A stretch of 64,000 bases of DNA from Dactylosporangium roseum. Lineage in GTDB: Bacteria; Actinomycetota; Actinomycetes; Mycobacteriales; Micromonosporaceae. Positions 1 to 8,796 of the stretch are shown piece after piece. The DNA is taken from contig NZ_CP073721.1 of NCBI RefSeq assembly GCF_025264685.1, positions 2,285,001-2,349,000 of the forward strand, given 5' to 3'. The translations under genes and the position numbers were made by a program. The notes under the pieces were generated by a model that did not search any database, was not told the origin of the DNA, and worked only from the letters and a program-made list of their open reading frames with translations. The first letter of the stretch is position 1. Each line of letters begins with the position of its first letter.

Positions 1-1
1 G

Positions 2-727
2 ACCCTCGCCCAGTTCGACCGGTCGCTGCTCGGCCCGACCCGCAGCGCCCGGCTGGCCGTCCGGGTCGACCGGCTCACCGAGACCCGCACTCAGGTCGTC
101 GACGCGCAGGCCGCCGAGCTGCGCCGCATCGAGCGCGACCTGCACGACGGGGCACAGGCCCGCATCGCGGCCCTGGGCATGAGCCTCGGCATGGCGGAGG
201 ACCTCGTCACCCGCGACCCGGCCGCCGCCCAGGCGCTCATCGCTGAGGCGCGCGAGGCGAGCGGGCTGGCGCTCGCCGAGCTCCGGCTGCTCGTGCGCGG
301 CATCCACCCGCCGGTCCTCGCCGAGCGCGGCCTCGACGGCGCGCTCCAGGCCCTGGCGCTCACGCTGCCGATCCCGGTCGCCGTGGCGAGCGACCTGAGT
401 GGCCGGCCACCGGCGCCGGTCGAGTCCGCGGCCTACTTCGCGGTCGTCGAGGCTCTCACCAACGTGGTCAAGCACAGCGGGGCGTCGACGGCCTGGGTAT
501 CGTTGACGCACCTCGGAGGCGCCATCTACATCACCGTCGGCGACGACGGTGTCGGTGGCGCGGCCCCGCGCGCCGGTTCCGGGCTGGCCGGTGTCGAGCG
601 CCGGCTGGGGGCGTTCGACGGCAGTCTGACCGTCGACAGCCCACCCGGCGGCCCGACCGTGCTGACCATGGAGCTGCCGTGCGCGTTGTCATCGCCGAAG
701 ACCTCGCCCTCCTCCGCGACGGGCTGA
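2..727 (+). CDS. Sensor histidine kinase, NarL type, 3' part only
   Basis: The window opens inside this gene. About 241 C-terminal residues are present; the sensory N-terminus lies outside. The visible part is a HisKA_3 kinase: the phospho-acceptor helix RRIERDLHDG is encoded near nt 122-151 (His codon 143-145), followed by a HATPase domain with the N box NVVKHSG (about nt 460-480) and the G box DDGVGG (about nt 541-560). It should autophosphorylate and pass phosphate to the response regulator that follows, whose start lies 49 bp before this stop, so the two are translationally coupled. The signal sensed cannot be inferred. Confidence 0.9.
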   Translation, partial: TLAQFDRSLLGPTRSARLAVRVDRLTETRTQVVDAQAAELRRIERDLHDGAQARIAALGMSLGMAEDLVTRDPAAAQALIAEAREASGLALAELRLLVRGIHPPVLAERGLDGALQALALTLPIPVAVASDLSGRPPAPVESAAYFAVVEALTNVVKHSGASTAWVSLTHLGGAIYITVGDDGVGGAAPRAGSGLAGVERRLGAFDGSLTVDSPPGGPTVLTMELPCALSSPKTSPSSATG

Positions 728-1320
728 TCCGGCTGCTGACCGCATACGAATTCGAGGTGGTGCGGGCCGTCGACAACGGCGCCGACCTGCGCACCGCGCT
801 GCTGGAGCACCGGCCCGACGTCGCGGTCGTCGACGTGCGCCTGCCGCCGACCTTCACCGACGAGGGCCTGCGGGCCGCGATCTCCGCCCGGTCCGAGGCC
901 CCCGGCCTGCCGGTGCTCGTCCTCTCGCAGCACGTGGAGCAGTTGTACGCGCGGGAGCTGCTCTCCGACCGCCGGGGCGGGGTCGGCTACCTGCTGAAGG
1001 ACCGCGTCGCGACCGTCGCCGAGTTCGTCGACGCCGTGCGCCGCGTGGCGCGGGGCGGCACCGCGATGGACCCGGAGGTCGTCTCGCAGCTTCTGGCCCG
1101 CAATGCCGGCGAGCCGACCCGGGCCCTCACCCCGCGCGAGCGGGAGGTGCTGGGCCTGATGGCGGAGGGCCGGTCCAACGCCGCGATCGCGGCGCGGCTG
1201 TTCGTCACCGAGAAGGCCGTCGGCAAGCACATCAACAACATCTTCACCAAGCTCGGCCTGCCCCCGTCGGAGGACGACAACCGCCGCGTGCTCGCCGTGC
1301 TGGCGTATCTCAACGCGTAG
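679..1320 (+). CDS. LuxR/NarL-family response regulator
   Basis: A 213-residue DNA-binding response regulator. The receiver domain covers about residues 1-120, with acidic E7/D8, phospho-acceptor D52 in VAVVDVRLPP and the conserved Lys in LLKDRV. A LuxR-type helix-turn-helix follows at about 145-210 (LTPREREVLGLMAEG, then AIAARLFVTEKAVGKHI). The GTG start at 679 is preceded by GGAG at 670-673 with 5 nt spacing and lies inside the kinase gene, so this is the partner of that kinase. Target genes cannot be read from the sequence. Confidence 0.93.
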   Translation: MRVVIAEDLALLRDGLIRLLTAYEFEVVRAVDNGADLRTALLEHRPDVAVVDVRLPPTFTDEGLRAAISARSEAPGLPVLVLSQHVEQLYARELLSDRRGGVGYLLKDRVATVAEFVDAVRRVARGGTAMDPEVVSQLLARNAGEPTRALTPREREVLGLMAEGRSNAAIAARLFVTEKAVGKHINNIFTKLGLPPSEDDNRRVLAVLAYLNA

Positions 1321-1452
1321 CCAACGGCGGCCGGACGGGTCCGCTCGCCTCCGCCCGCCTCAGCCCCCTGCTCCAGGCCGGCGTGCGTGCCCGTTGCCGC
1401 TGTTGCCGGCCTCCGTCGTGTCGTCGCTCTCGCGGCTCTGTTAGCCTCCGTC

Positions 1453-2217
1453 GTGCCATCGCGATCCGAGATCGTCGCTCGCCTGCGGGCCGCCGGCTGT
1501 GTCTTCGCCGAGGACGAGGCGGCCCTCCTGCTCGGCGTCGCCCACGACGAAGATCATCTTGAGTCCATGATCGCGCGCCGCGCGGCGGGGTTCCCGCTGG
1601 AGCACGTGCTCGGCTGGGCCGACTTCGCCGGCGCGCGGGTCGCCGTCACCGGCGGCGTCTTCGTCCCGCGCCACCGCACCGAACTGCTGACGACGACCGC
1701 CCGCGCCCTCGTCCGCCCGGGGCACACCGTGCTCGACCTGTGCTGCGGCACCGGCGCGCTCGGCCTCGTGGTCGTGCGGGACGTCACCCCGGTCCGTCTC
1801 GTCGCCTCGGACGTCGACCCGGCCGCCGTCGAGTGCGCCCGCCGCAATCTCGCCCCGCTGACGGGGGAGGTGTTCTGCGGCGACCTGTTCGCGCCGCTCC
1901 CCGCGGACCTGCGCGGAACGGTCGACCTCCTGCTCGCCAATGTCCCGTACGTGCCGACGGCCGAGATCGCCTACCTCCCGGAGGAGTTCCGCGTCCACGA
2001 GGCGCGCTCGGCTCTGGACGGCGGCGCCGACGGCTTGGACATCCTGCGCCGCCTCGCCGACGAGGCACCCGGCTGGCTGGCCCCCGGCGGCACCCTGCTG
2101 ACCGAGGTGGGTGCGGCGCAGGTGGATCCGGCACGCGAGATCCTGTCGTCGGCCGGTCTGCGCCCGCGGACGGTTTCCGACACGGAGACCTTCGTCGTCG
2201 TCGCGTCCCTGCCCTGA
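1453..2217 (+). CDS. Putative protein N5-glutamine methyltransferase, HemK/PrmC-related
   Basis: A class I SAM-dependent methyltransferase of the HemK/PrmC-related group. From the GTG at 1453 it is 254 residues, normal for this subgroup; an in-frame GTG at 1387 would add 22 residues. An N-terminal helical part (VPSRSEIVARLRAAG) precedes the SAM motif LDLCCGTGALG and the acidic SDVDP motif. The substrate motif reads NVPYVP where PrmC has NPPY, a variant I associate with the actinobacterial PrmC paralogue. The substrate is probably a protein glutamine, but release factors are not assured. The gene stands alone, between a two-component system and a protease. Confidence 0.82.
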   Translation: MPSRSEIVARLRAAGCVFAEDEAALLLGVAHDEDHLESMIARRAAGFPLEHVLGWADFAGARVAVTGGVFVPRHRTELLTTTARALVRPGHTVLDLCCGTGALGLVVVRDVTPVRLVASDVDPAAVECARRNLAPLTGEVFCGDLFAPLPADLRGTVDLLLANVPYVPTAEIAYLPEEFRVHEARSALDGGADGLDILRRLADEAPGWLAPGGTLLTEVGAAQVDPAREILSSAGLRPRTVSDTETFVVVASLP

Positions 2218-2241
2218 CCGTCGTGCCGCCCCATGATATGA

Positions 2242-3141
<900 letters not shown>

Positions 3142-3173
3142 TCGCCGGTTGACCGGCGGCTGATGCGAGGAAG

Positions 3174-3205
3174 CGGTGGGCGGCCCGGCGAAGGGCCACC
3201 CACCG
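3174..3205. terminator. Bidirectional hairpin between convergent genes
   Basis: An inverted repeat with arms 3174-3186 and 3193-3205 (13 positions, one mismatch, 6-nt loop) follows the protease stop and faces the convergent DUF892 gene. There is no T-tract, as is common for actinomycete terminators. Confidence 0.55.
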
Positions 3206-3280
3206 CGCCTTCGCGGCTCGCGCTGTTCGCGGCGGCGGCCCGCCCCGTGCCAGGCGCTCGCCGCGCCGGACCGCCCCGGG

Positions 3281-3775
3281 TCAGACGTTCATCGTGACCC
3301 GCTGTCCGAGCTCGTGGCTGATGCGCTCGAACGTGCCCGCGTTCTCCTGCTTCTGGACCAGGTTGGTCTGCAGGACCTGCGCGCACTGCGTCTCGCCCAT
3401 GAGCAGGGCCTTGTCGATGAGGCCTCGGTAGCCGGCCATGCCGAAGTGCGCGAGCTTCGTCTCGGCGTCGACCGTGTAGATCTCCAGCGCCTCGGTGGAG
3501 GGGCGCTGGCTGGTGAACTGCTGGAACTCCGCGCGCATGCCGTCGAGGGTCGTGCAGGAGACGTCCATCGGCTCCGTCTCCATCATCGCGAAGCACGTCT
3601 CGAGGTTCTGGATCTTCTGCTGACCCTGCTGCTGCTGGGCGCGCAGGATCTGGGCCAGCGGGCTCTGCTCCGCCTGGCCGAGGATCTCACCCACCAACTG
3701 GTTGCTCTTGCGCTCGGCGTCGTACATGCCCGACAGCTCGTAGAGGAACAGGTCGGCCGGGTTGTCGAGTGCCAT
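3281..3775 (-). CDS. DUF892/YciE-type ferritin-like protein
   Basis: A 164-residue all-helical protein starting MALDNPADLFLYELSGMYDA, typical of the DUF892 (YciF/YciE) ferritin-like four-helix bundle linked to stress. The ATG at 3775 has AGGAG a few bases upstream (GGCAGGAGAAGCAG); the frame stays open further 5' but without a better start. Glu and His residues that could bind a di-metal site (YDAERK, ETCFAMME, DAETKLAHFG) are spread over the helices as in the family. It has its own promoter region (3776-3970), shared with the divergent monooxygenase. That region contains a 20-bp direct repeat near 3842-3880. Confidence 0.8.
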   Translation of the reverse strand: MALDNPADLFLYELSGMYDAERKSNQLVGEILGQAEQSPLAQILRAQQQQGQQKIQNLETCFAMMETEPMDVSCTTLDGMRAEFQQFTSQRPSTEALEIYTVDAETKLAHFGMAGYRGLIDKALLMGETQCAQVLQTNLVQKQENAGTFERISHELGQRVTMNV

Positions 3776-3970
3776 CTGCTTCTCCTGCCTGGGTTGGGTC
3801 TGTGGGTGCTGCCGGCCGCGCTCTACCCGCTCCGCACGGCACTGAACACGACGGCCGGGCTGAACACGACGGCCGGACTGAAGTCGCTGCCGCCGGCCCG
3901 GCAGGGGAGCCGATCGACGGCTGGTGGCCGGCGTGGAACCACGCCGATGGACAGGCGCTAACCTCGATGC

Positions 3971-5380
3971 GTGGATCGCGTCGTGATCGTGGGGGCGGGG
4001 CCGGTGGGCACCGCCTCCGCGATCCTTCTCGCGCAGCGCGGCGTGCCGTGCCTGCTGCTGGACCGGTATGCGGAGCCGTATCCGCTGCCGCGCGCGGTCC
4101 ACGTCGACGACGAGGTGGTGCGGATCCTCCAGGAGCTCGGCGTCGCCGACGAGTTCCTGCGGGTGAGTCGGCCGGGGCTGGGGCTGCGGCTGCTCGACGG
4201 GCGGCACCGGGTGATGGCCGAGTTCCGGCGGGACACGGCCACCGGGCCGCACGGGTATCCGCAGGCCAACATGTTCGACCAGCCGGATCTGGAACGGGTG
4301 CTGCGGGCGCGGCTGGCGACGCTGGACGGCGTCGAGTTCATCGGCGGCGCGGAGGTCGTCGGGGTGTCAGCGGGTTCGTCAGCGGGTTCGTCGGCGGGTT
4401 CGTCGGCAGACGTGACGTACCGACTCCTCCGAACCGGTGCGGAACACACCGTCCCGGCGGCGGCCGTCCTCGGCTGCGACGGGGCCAACAGCACCGTCCG
4501 CGGGTTGATCGGGGCGACGCTGGAGGACCTGCGCTTCGAGGAGCGCTGGCTCGTCGTCGACGGCGTGTGCGACCGCGACCTGGGCGCGTGGGGCGGGGTC
4601 CACCAGGTCTGCGACCCGCGCCGGGCGGCGACCTTCATGCAGATGGGTTCGCTGCGGTACCGGTGGGAATTCCGCCTCCACCCCGGTGAGTCCATTGTGG
4701 ACGTACGGCCGCTGGTCGGCCCGTGGCTGGGTGACGCGGCGGTGCGGATCGTGCGCCGCGCGGAGTACACCTTCCGGGCCCGCGTCGCCGATCACTGGCG
4801 CTCCGGCCGGGTCTTCCTCCTCGGTGACGCCGCCCACCAGACCCCGCCGTTCATCGGGCAGGGACTCGGCGCCGGGCTGCGGGACGCGTACAATCTCGCG
4901 TGGAAACTCGCGTCGGGTGACGAACGGCTGCTCGACTCCTACGAACGGGAGCGCAAGCCGCACGCCCGCGCCCAGATCCGGCTGGCCATCGTGGCCGGCT
5001 GGGCGATGACCGGCGGGCAGGACCGCGCGGCGGCGGTGCGGCGGGTGGTGCTCGGCGCGATCTGGCGTGTGCCGGGCCTGAAAGGGCTGGCGCTGCGCTC
5101 GACGAGCCCGCCGCTGGACCACGTCGGCCGCGGCCGGCGCGCCGGTCGCCTCGCGCCGCAGCCGATGGTGGTCTGGGAGGGGCGCGAGGTGCGGCTGGAC
5201 GAGGCGCTCGGCCCCGGCTGGGCGACCCTGTTCGGCGAGCGGCCACCCGCCCCGCGCCGGGTCCGCGGCCGCCCGATCCGGGTGACTCCCGAGCTCGACC
5301 CGTCCGGCGCCCTGCGCCGGTGGATGCGCGGCCGGACGATCGTGCTGCGCCCGGACCGGGTCGTGCACGCGGCACACTGA
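3971..5380 (+). CDS. FAD-dependent aromatic monooxygenase
   Basis: A 469-residue class A flavoprotein monooxygenase of the PheA/MhpA type. It has the N-terminal dinucleotide fold VVIVGAGPVG, an acidic ribose-binding residue in LLLDRY, the C(D)G-type motif LGCDGANSTVRG, and the second FAD motif GDAAHQTPPFIGQGLG. Such enzymes hydroxylate phenolic rings using NAD(P)H and O2. The C-terminal part after about residue 400 is short compared with MhpA. A 12-bp tandem repeat at 4367-4402 adds Ser-Ala-Gly-Ser three times within a surface region of the substrate domain. The start is the GTG at 3971. No pathway genes flank it, so the substrate is unknown. Confidence 0.85.
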   Translation: MDRVVIVGAGPVGTASAILLAQRGVPCLLLDRYAEPYPLPRAVHVDDEVVRILQELGVADEFLRVSRPGLGLRLLDGRHRVMAEFRRDTATGPHGYPQANMFDQPDLERVLRARLATLDGVEFIGGAEVVGVSAGSSAGSSAGSSADVTYRLLRTGAEHTVPAAAVLGCDGANSTVRGLIGATLEDLRFEERWLVVDGVCDRDLGAWGGVHQVCDPRRAATFMQMGSLRYRWEFRLHPGESIVDVRPLVGPWLGDAAVRIVRRAEYTFRARVADHWRSGRVFLLGDAAHQTPPFIGQGLGAGLRDAYNLAWKLASGDERLLDSYERERKPHARAQIRLAIVAGWAMTGGQDRAAAVRRVVLGAIWRVPGLKGLALRSTSPPLDHVGRGRRAGRLAPQPMVVWEGREVRLDEALGPGWATLFGERPPAPRRVRGRPIRVTPELDPSGALRRWMRGRTIVLRPDRVVHAAH

Positions 5381-5386
5381 GCCGGC

Positions 5387-5548
5387 GTGCCAGACGGTCA
5401 CCGGGTGGGCGCCCGCCGCGGCGGCGCGACCGTCGTCCTGACCGTGCTCGCCGGGCGGATGGCGCGTGACGGCCACACCTTCTACCGCTCCGACAACGGT
5501 GTATGGCTGACCGAGGAGGTGCCGCCGGAATACCTACGCGTGCCCTGA
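5387..5548 (+). pseudogene. kptA (remnant): C-terminal remnant of RNA 2'-phosphotransferase (KptA/Tpt1)
   Basis: A 53-codon frame from GTG 5387 to TGA 5546-5548 whose product matches my memory of the KptA C-terminus: VVLTVLAGRMARDGHTFYRS followed by DNGVWLTEEVPPEYL. In KptA (about 180 residues) this stretch closes the NAD-binding catalytic domain; about 125 N-terminal residues, including the RNA-binding part and catalytic Arg/His residues, are absent. The preceding DNA is the intact monooxygenase gene, so the 5' part was deleted or replaced. The last 15 bp overlap the convergent gene at 5534. Intact KptA removes a splice-type 2'-phosphate from RNA using NAD+. This fragment cannot be active. 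Confidence 0.75.
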
Positions 5549-6049
5549 GCCGGATGCTGAGCCCAGCCGCTGCCGCAGCAGCGTCGCCAGCGGGATCGAC
5601 TCGCCGTCGCGGGCGCCCTCGCCCACGATCAGGCGCGGGGTCGCGGGCTCCGGCGTCACGCCGGTGAGCCAGCCCGTCGCCGACGGCGGGACGAGCAGGG
5701 AATAGTACTCGCCGTCCTCGCCCACCGCGATCGTCCGGGAGGCATTGAGGTACCAGCCGTGCAGGGAAGTGCGGTAGGACCGGCCGCGATAGGACTGGGC
5801 CCGCAACGGCTCCGTCGGCACGCCGGCCTGCTTCGCGGCGGCGACGAACTCGGCGATCTGCGTCATGGCCTGGGCGGCCTCCGCCGCGAGCCGCTGCTCC
5901 AGTGCCGCTCCGTGGTGCGCGACCGCCCGTGCACGCTGCTCCCGCCAGTCGCTCTCAGGCTGCGGGGGCGACGGAGGCTGCGGGGGCGACGGGGGCCGCG
6001 GGGGAGCGGAGTCGTCAGGAGAGGCCGCCGAGGTCACACCGCTCACCAT
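5534..6049 (-). CDS. Conserved hypothetical protein
   Basis: A 171-residue protein I cannot assign. The ATG at 6049 was chosen over upstream frames because the earlier sequence is Arg-rich and not protein-like. It begins with a Pro/Ser-rich linker (about residues 14-32), then a helical segment (about 35-80), then a compact domain with SYRGRSYRTSLHGWYLNASR and YYSLLVPP that looks like a small beta fold. No signal peptide or membrane helix is visible. Its 3' end overlaps the KptA remnant by 15 bp. Confidence 0.6.
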   Translation of the reverse strand: MVSGVTSAASPDDSAPPRPPSPPQPPSPPQPESDWREQRARAVAHHGAALEQRLAAEAAQAMTQIAEFVAAAKQAGVPTEPLRAQSYRGRSYRTSLHGWYLNASRTIAVGEDGEYYSLLVPPSATGWLTGVTPEPATPRLIVGEGARDGESIPLATLLRQRLGSASGSGHA

Positions 6050-6132
6050 AGTGATCAGCCGGTCGTGCCGTCTCGACCAGGCCACCGGGCTGCGCGCGGG
6101 CCAGCTCCGCGGGGCCGTACCGCCGCGAGCCG

Positions 6133-6414
6133 CTACGCGCCGACGCGGCCGGGCAGCTCGTGATGCGGATGGACACCGGCCGCCGTAAGGTTGCCAGGCC
6201 ACCACCGCACCTGGACCCGGATCGTCCGGGTGCTCGGGCGGATCCCGGCGAACCCGCCGACCAGCCCGGCGAGCAGCGGCAACAGCGGTTGCTCGGCCGC
6301 CGCGACGATCTGCTCGTTGTACCAGTCGCAGATCACAGACACCGACCACGCCACCGGCGTGAAATGCCCGCCTGGGATGCTAGACAAGCCCGCGTTGCCC
6401 ACCGGGCCACACAT
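6133..6414 (-). CDS. Possible small hypothetical protein
   Basis: A 93-residue minus-strand frame (ATG 6414, stop at 6133) in the otherwise empty 493-bp interval before the helicase. Third positions are about 88 percent G/C against roughly 55 percent at second positions, the pattern of real genes here, and the product contains ordinary segments such as FTPVAWSVSVICDWYNEQIV. No family is recognised and no good ribosome site is seen. It may instead be helicase leader DNA or a decayed gene. The rest of 6050-6542 holds the 15-bp repeat array and the helicase ribosome site. Confidence 0.3.
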   Translation of the reverse strand: MCGPVGNAGLSSIPGGHFTPVAWSVSVICDWYNEQIVAAAEQPLLPLLAGLVGGFAGIRPSTRTIRVQVRWWPGNLTAAGVHPHHELPGRVGA

Positions 6415-6415
6415 G

Positions 6416-6505
6416 AGCCACACACGCCAGAGCCACACACGCCAGAGCCACACACGCCAGAGCCACACACGCCAGAGCCACACACGCCAGAGCCACACAC
6501 GCCAG
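6416..6505. repeat. Six perfect 15-bp tandem repeats in the helicase leader
   Basis: AGCCACACACGCCAG occurs six times without a mismatch (6416-6430, 6431-6445, 6446-6460, 6461-6475, 6476-6490, 6491-6505), followed by a decayed partial copy. The array ends 37 bp before the helicase start. It is strongly strand-biased: the plus strand has almost no T, so its RNA would be unstructured and C/A-rich. Confidence 0.95.
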
Positions 6506-6542
6506 CCACACCCACCAGCCGCGCCGACTGAGGAGCACCATC

Positions 6543-8258
6543 GTGACCGCGATCATCAACGACGAGGGCATGGCCGGCTTCGCCGACCTCGGCCTGCGGG
6601 ACGAGTTGCTCAAGGCGCTCACGGGACTCGGCTACGAGGAGCCGACCCCGATCCAGCGCGAGGCCATCCCGCCGATGCTCGCCGGCCGCGACCTGCTCGG
6701 CCAGGCGGCGACCGGCACCGGGAAGACGGCCGCGTTCGCGCTGCCGCTGCTGCAGCGCATGCCGCCGCCCGGCGGTGACAACCCGTCGGCCCTGGTCCTG
6801 GTGCCGACCCGCGAGCTGGCGGTCCAGGTGTCGGAGGCCATCCACCGGTACGGGCGGGACCTGGGCACCCGCGTCCTGCCGATCTACGGCGGGCAGCCGA
6901 TCGGCCGCCAGCTTCGGGCGCTGGAGCAGGGCGTCGACGTGGTCGTCGCGACCCCCGGCCGGGCGCTGGACCACCTCGGCCGCGGCACCCTGCGCCTGCA
7001 CGACCTGCGCGTGGTGGTGCTCGACGAGGCCGACGAGATGCTCGACATGGGCTTCGCCGAGGACATCGAGGCGATCCTCCAGGAGACCCCGGAGGACCGT
7101 CAGACGGTGCTGTTCTCCGCGACGATGCCGCCCCGCATCGACGGCCTGGCCCGCAGCCACCTCACCGACCCGGTCCGGATCCAGATCGGCCGCGAGCCCA
7201 CTCCCGCGGGTGAGGCGCCGCTGGTCCGGCAGGTCGCCTACGTCGTGACCCGCGCGCACAAGCCCGCCGCCCTCGGCCGGGTGCTCGACGTCGAGGCGCC
7301 CGGCGCGGCGATCGTGTTCTGCCGCACCCGCGACGAGGTCGACCAGCTCACCGAGACGCTCAACGGCCGGGGATACCGCGCCGAGGCGCTGCACGGCGGC
7401 ATGGGCCAGGAGCAGCGCGACCGGGTGATGGCGCGGCTGCGCAACGGCACCGCCGACCTGCTCGTCGCCACCGACGTCGCCGCCCGCGGCCTCGACGTCG
7501 AGCACCTGACGCACGTGGTCAACTACGACGTGCCGTCGGCCCCGGAGTCGTACGTGCACCGCATCGGCCGGGTCGGCCGCGCCGGCCGTGAGGGTGTGGC
7601 CATCACCCTCGCCGAGCCGCGCGAACACCGCATGCTCAAGACGATCGAGCGGATCACCAAGCAGCGCATCGTGATCGAGAAGGTGCCGACGGTCGCCGAC
7701 CTGCGGGCCCGCCGCCTGGAGTTGACCCGGGCCGCCCTGCAGGAGAGCCTCCTGGCCGACAAGGGCCTGGAGCGGTTCCGGGTGGTCGTCGACACGCTCG
7801 CCGAGGAGTTCGACCTGGTGGAGATCGCGCTGGCGGCGGTGAAGCTGGCGCACGAGTCGGGCGGGGTCGGCGACGGCGACCAGGAGGAGATCCCGGAGGT
7901 CACCATCCGTCCGCCGCGCGAGCGGGACGGTGAGCGGCCGGGCCGGCGGGTCAGCGTCCGCGACGCCGACGGGCGTGGCCGCGGCCGGGACGGCGGGCGG
8001 CGGACCCCGCCGGGCGGCATGACCCGGCTGTTCGTCGGTGCCGGCCGCAGCGCGGGCATCCGGCCGCAGGACCTCGTGGGCGCGATCACCGGCGAGTCGA
8101 GCCTCACCGGCCGCGACGTCGGCGCGATCGAGATCACCGACCGGTTCTCGCTGGTCGAGATCCCGGAGCAGTCGGTCGACGAAGTCATCGACACGCTGCG
8201 GCGCACGACGCTGAAGGGCCGCCGCCCGGTGGTTCGCCGCGAGCGCAGCCGCCCCTAA
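6543..8258 (+). CDS. deaD: DEAD-box ATP-dependent RNA helicase (DeaD/CsdA type)
   Basis: A 571-residue RNA helicase with all core motifs: Q motif (YEEPTPIQREAIP), motif I ATGTGKTAA, motif Ia VPTRELA, DEAD in VLDEADEM, SAT in LFSATMPP, motif V ATDVAARGLD, motif VI HRIGRVGRAGR. After an Arg/Gly-rich linker (about residues 440-490) it ends in a DbpA/CsdA-type RNA-binding domain (TRLFVGAGRSAGIRPQDLVG). Such proteins unwind structured RNA in ribosome assembly and cold adaptation. The GTG at 6543 has GAGGAG about 7 nt upstream. The long leader with a 15-bp array fits the known habit of cold-shock helicase genes of having regulated 5' regions, but that link is inferred. Confidence 0.95.
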   Translation: MTAIINDEGMAGFADLGLRDELLKALTGLGYEEPTPIQREAIPPMLAGRDLLGQAATGTGKTAAFALPLLQRMPPPGGDNPSALVLVPTRELAVQVSEAIHRYGRDLGTRVLPIYGGQPIGRQLRALEQGVDVVVATPGRALDHLGRGTLRLHDLRVVVLDEADEMLDMGFAEDIEAILQETPEDRQTVLFSATMPPRIDGLARSHLTDPVRIQIGREPTPAGEAPLVRQVAYVVTRAHKPAALGRVLDVEAPGAAIVFCRTRDEVDQLTETLNGRGYRAEALHGGMGQEQRDRVMARLRNGTADLLVATDVAARGLDVEHLTHVVNYDVPSAPESYVHRIGRVGRAGREGVAITLAEPREHRMLKTIERITKQRIVIEKVPTVADLRARRLELTRAALQESLLADKGLERFRVVVDTLAEEFDLVEIALAAVKLAHESGGVGDGDQEEIPEVTIRPPRERDGERPGRRVSVRDADGRGRGRDGGRRTPPGGMTRLFVGAGRSAGIRPQDLVGAITGESSLTGRDVGAIEITDRFSLVEIPEQSVDEVIDTLRRTTLKGRRPVVRRERSRP

Positions 8259-8293
8259 CGCCTGTTTGGGTCGGTAACGCCTGTTTGGGTCGG
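8256..8293. repeat. 19-bp tandem duplication across the helicase stop codon
   Basis: TAACGCCTGTTTGGGTCGG occurs twice head to tail (8256-8274, 8275-8293). The first copy begins with the helicase TAA stop, so the duplication supplies a second TAA downstream. It ends six bases before the convergent gene's stop. Confidence 0.85.
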
Positions 8294-8298
8294 TACAG

Positions 8299-8742
8299 CT
8301 AGAGCCGCAACGGCAGGGTGCCGCCACCGGGCAGGGTGAGCGTCAGGCCGGCGCCGGCCGGCGGCGCGTCGAACGCGACCGTCCGGTCGGCCGTGGCGCC
8401 CGGCCGGAGGTCGACGGCACCCGCCGTCCGGCCTCGCAGCGGCACGCCGTCGGCGGTGACCCGCACGGCCGCCGCGTCGATCCGCGCGAGCGTGCGGCCG
8501 GTGTTCGTGAACCGCAGCGTCACCTCGAGCCGGTCGGCGCCGAGGAGATCGACGCTGGTCACCCGGACCGGCGCGGGCCCGGCGGCGGACGACGGGGCGG
8601 CGGACGGCGGCGCACTTGACGACGGCGCACTTGACGGCGGGTTCATGACGCCGGCGACACCGCCGACGGCCAGCCCCGCCGTGGCGGCGAGCGTGAGTGC
8701 CCTGAACGCGTCCCGTGCCAGCCCCATGTCCCGCAGCGTCAC
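8299..8742 (-). CDS. Hypothetical membrane-anchored protein
   Basis: A 147-residue protein with a single N-terminal hydrophobic helix (about residues 14-32), a Ser/Pro/Ala linker, then a domain of about 90 residues rich in beta-strand patterns (VTSVDLLGADRLEVTLRFTN) that resembles an extracellular immunoglobulin-like or DUF4352-like fold. No lipobox is present. It lies 54 bp downstream of the PurA-like gene on the same strand and could be cotranscribed. Function unknown. Confidence 0.65.
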   Translation of the reverse strand: MTLRDMGLARDAFRALTLAATAGLAVGGVAGVMNPPSSAPSSSAPPSAAPSSAAGPAPVRVTSVDLLGADRLEVTLRFTNTGRTLARIDAAAVRVTADGVPLRGRTAGAVDLRPGATADRTVAFDAPPAGAGLTLTLPGGGTLPLRL

Positions 8743-8796
8743 ACGGCGGGCTGTGGTGCGACTGTGGTGCGACTGAGGTGCCGTGCCCGCCGGTCT

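Noticed and set aside
6416-6505. CRISPR array
   Set aside because: The units are 15 bp, contiguous and without spacers, and no cas gene is near.
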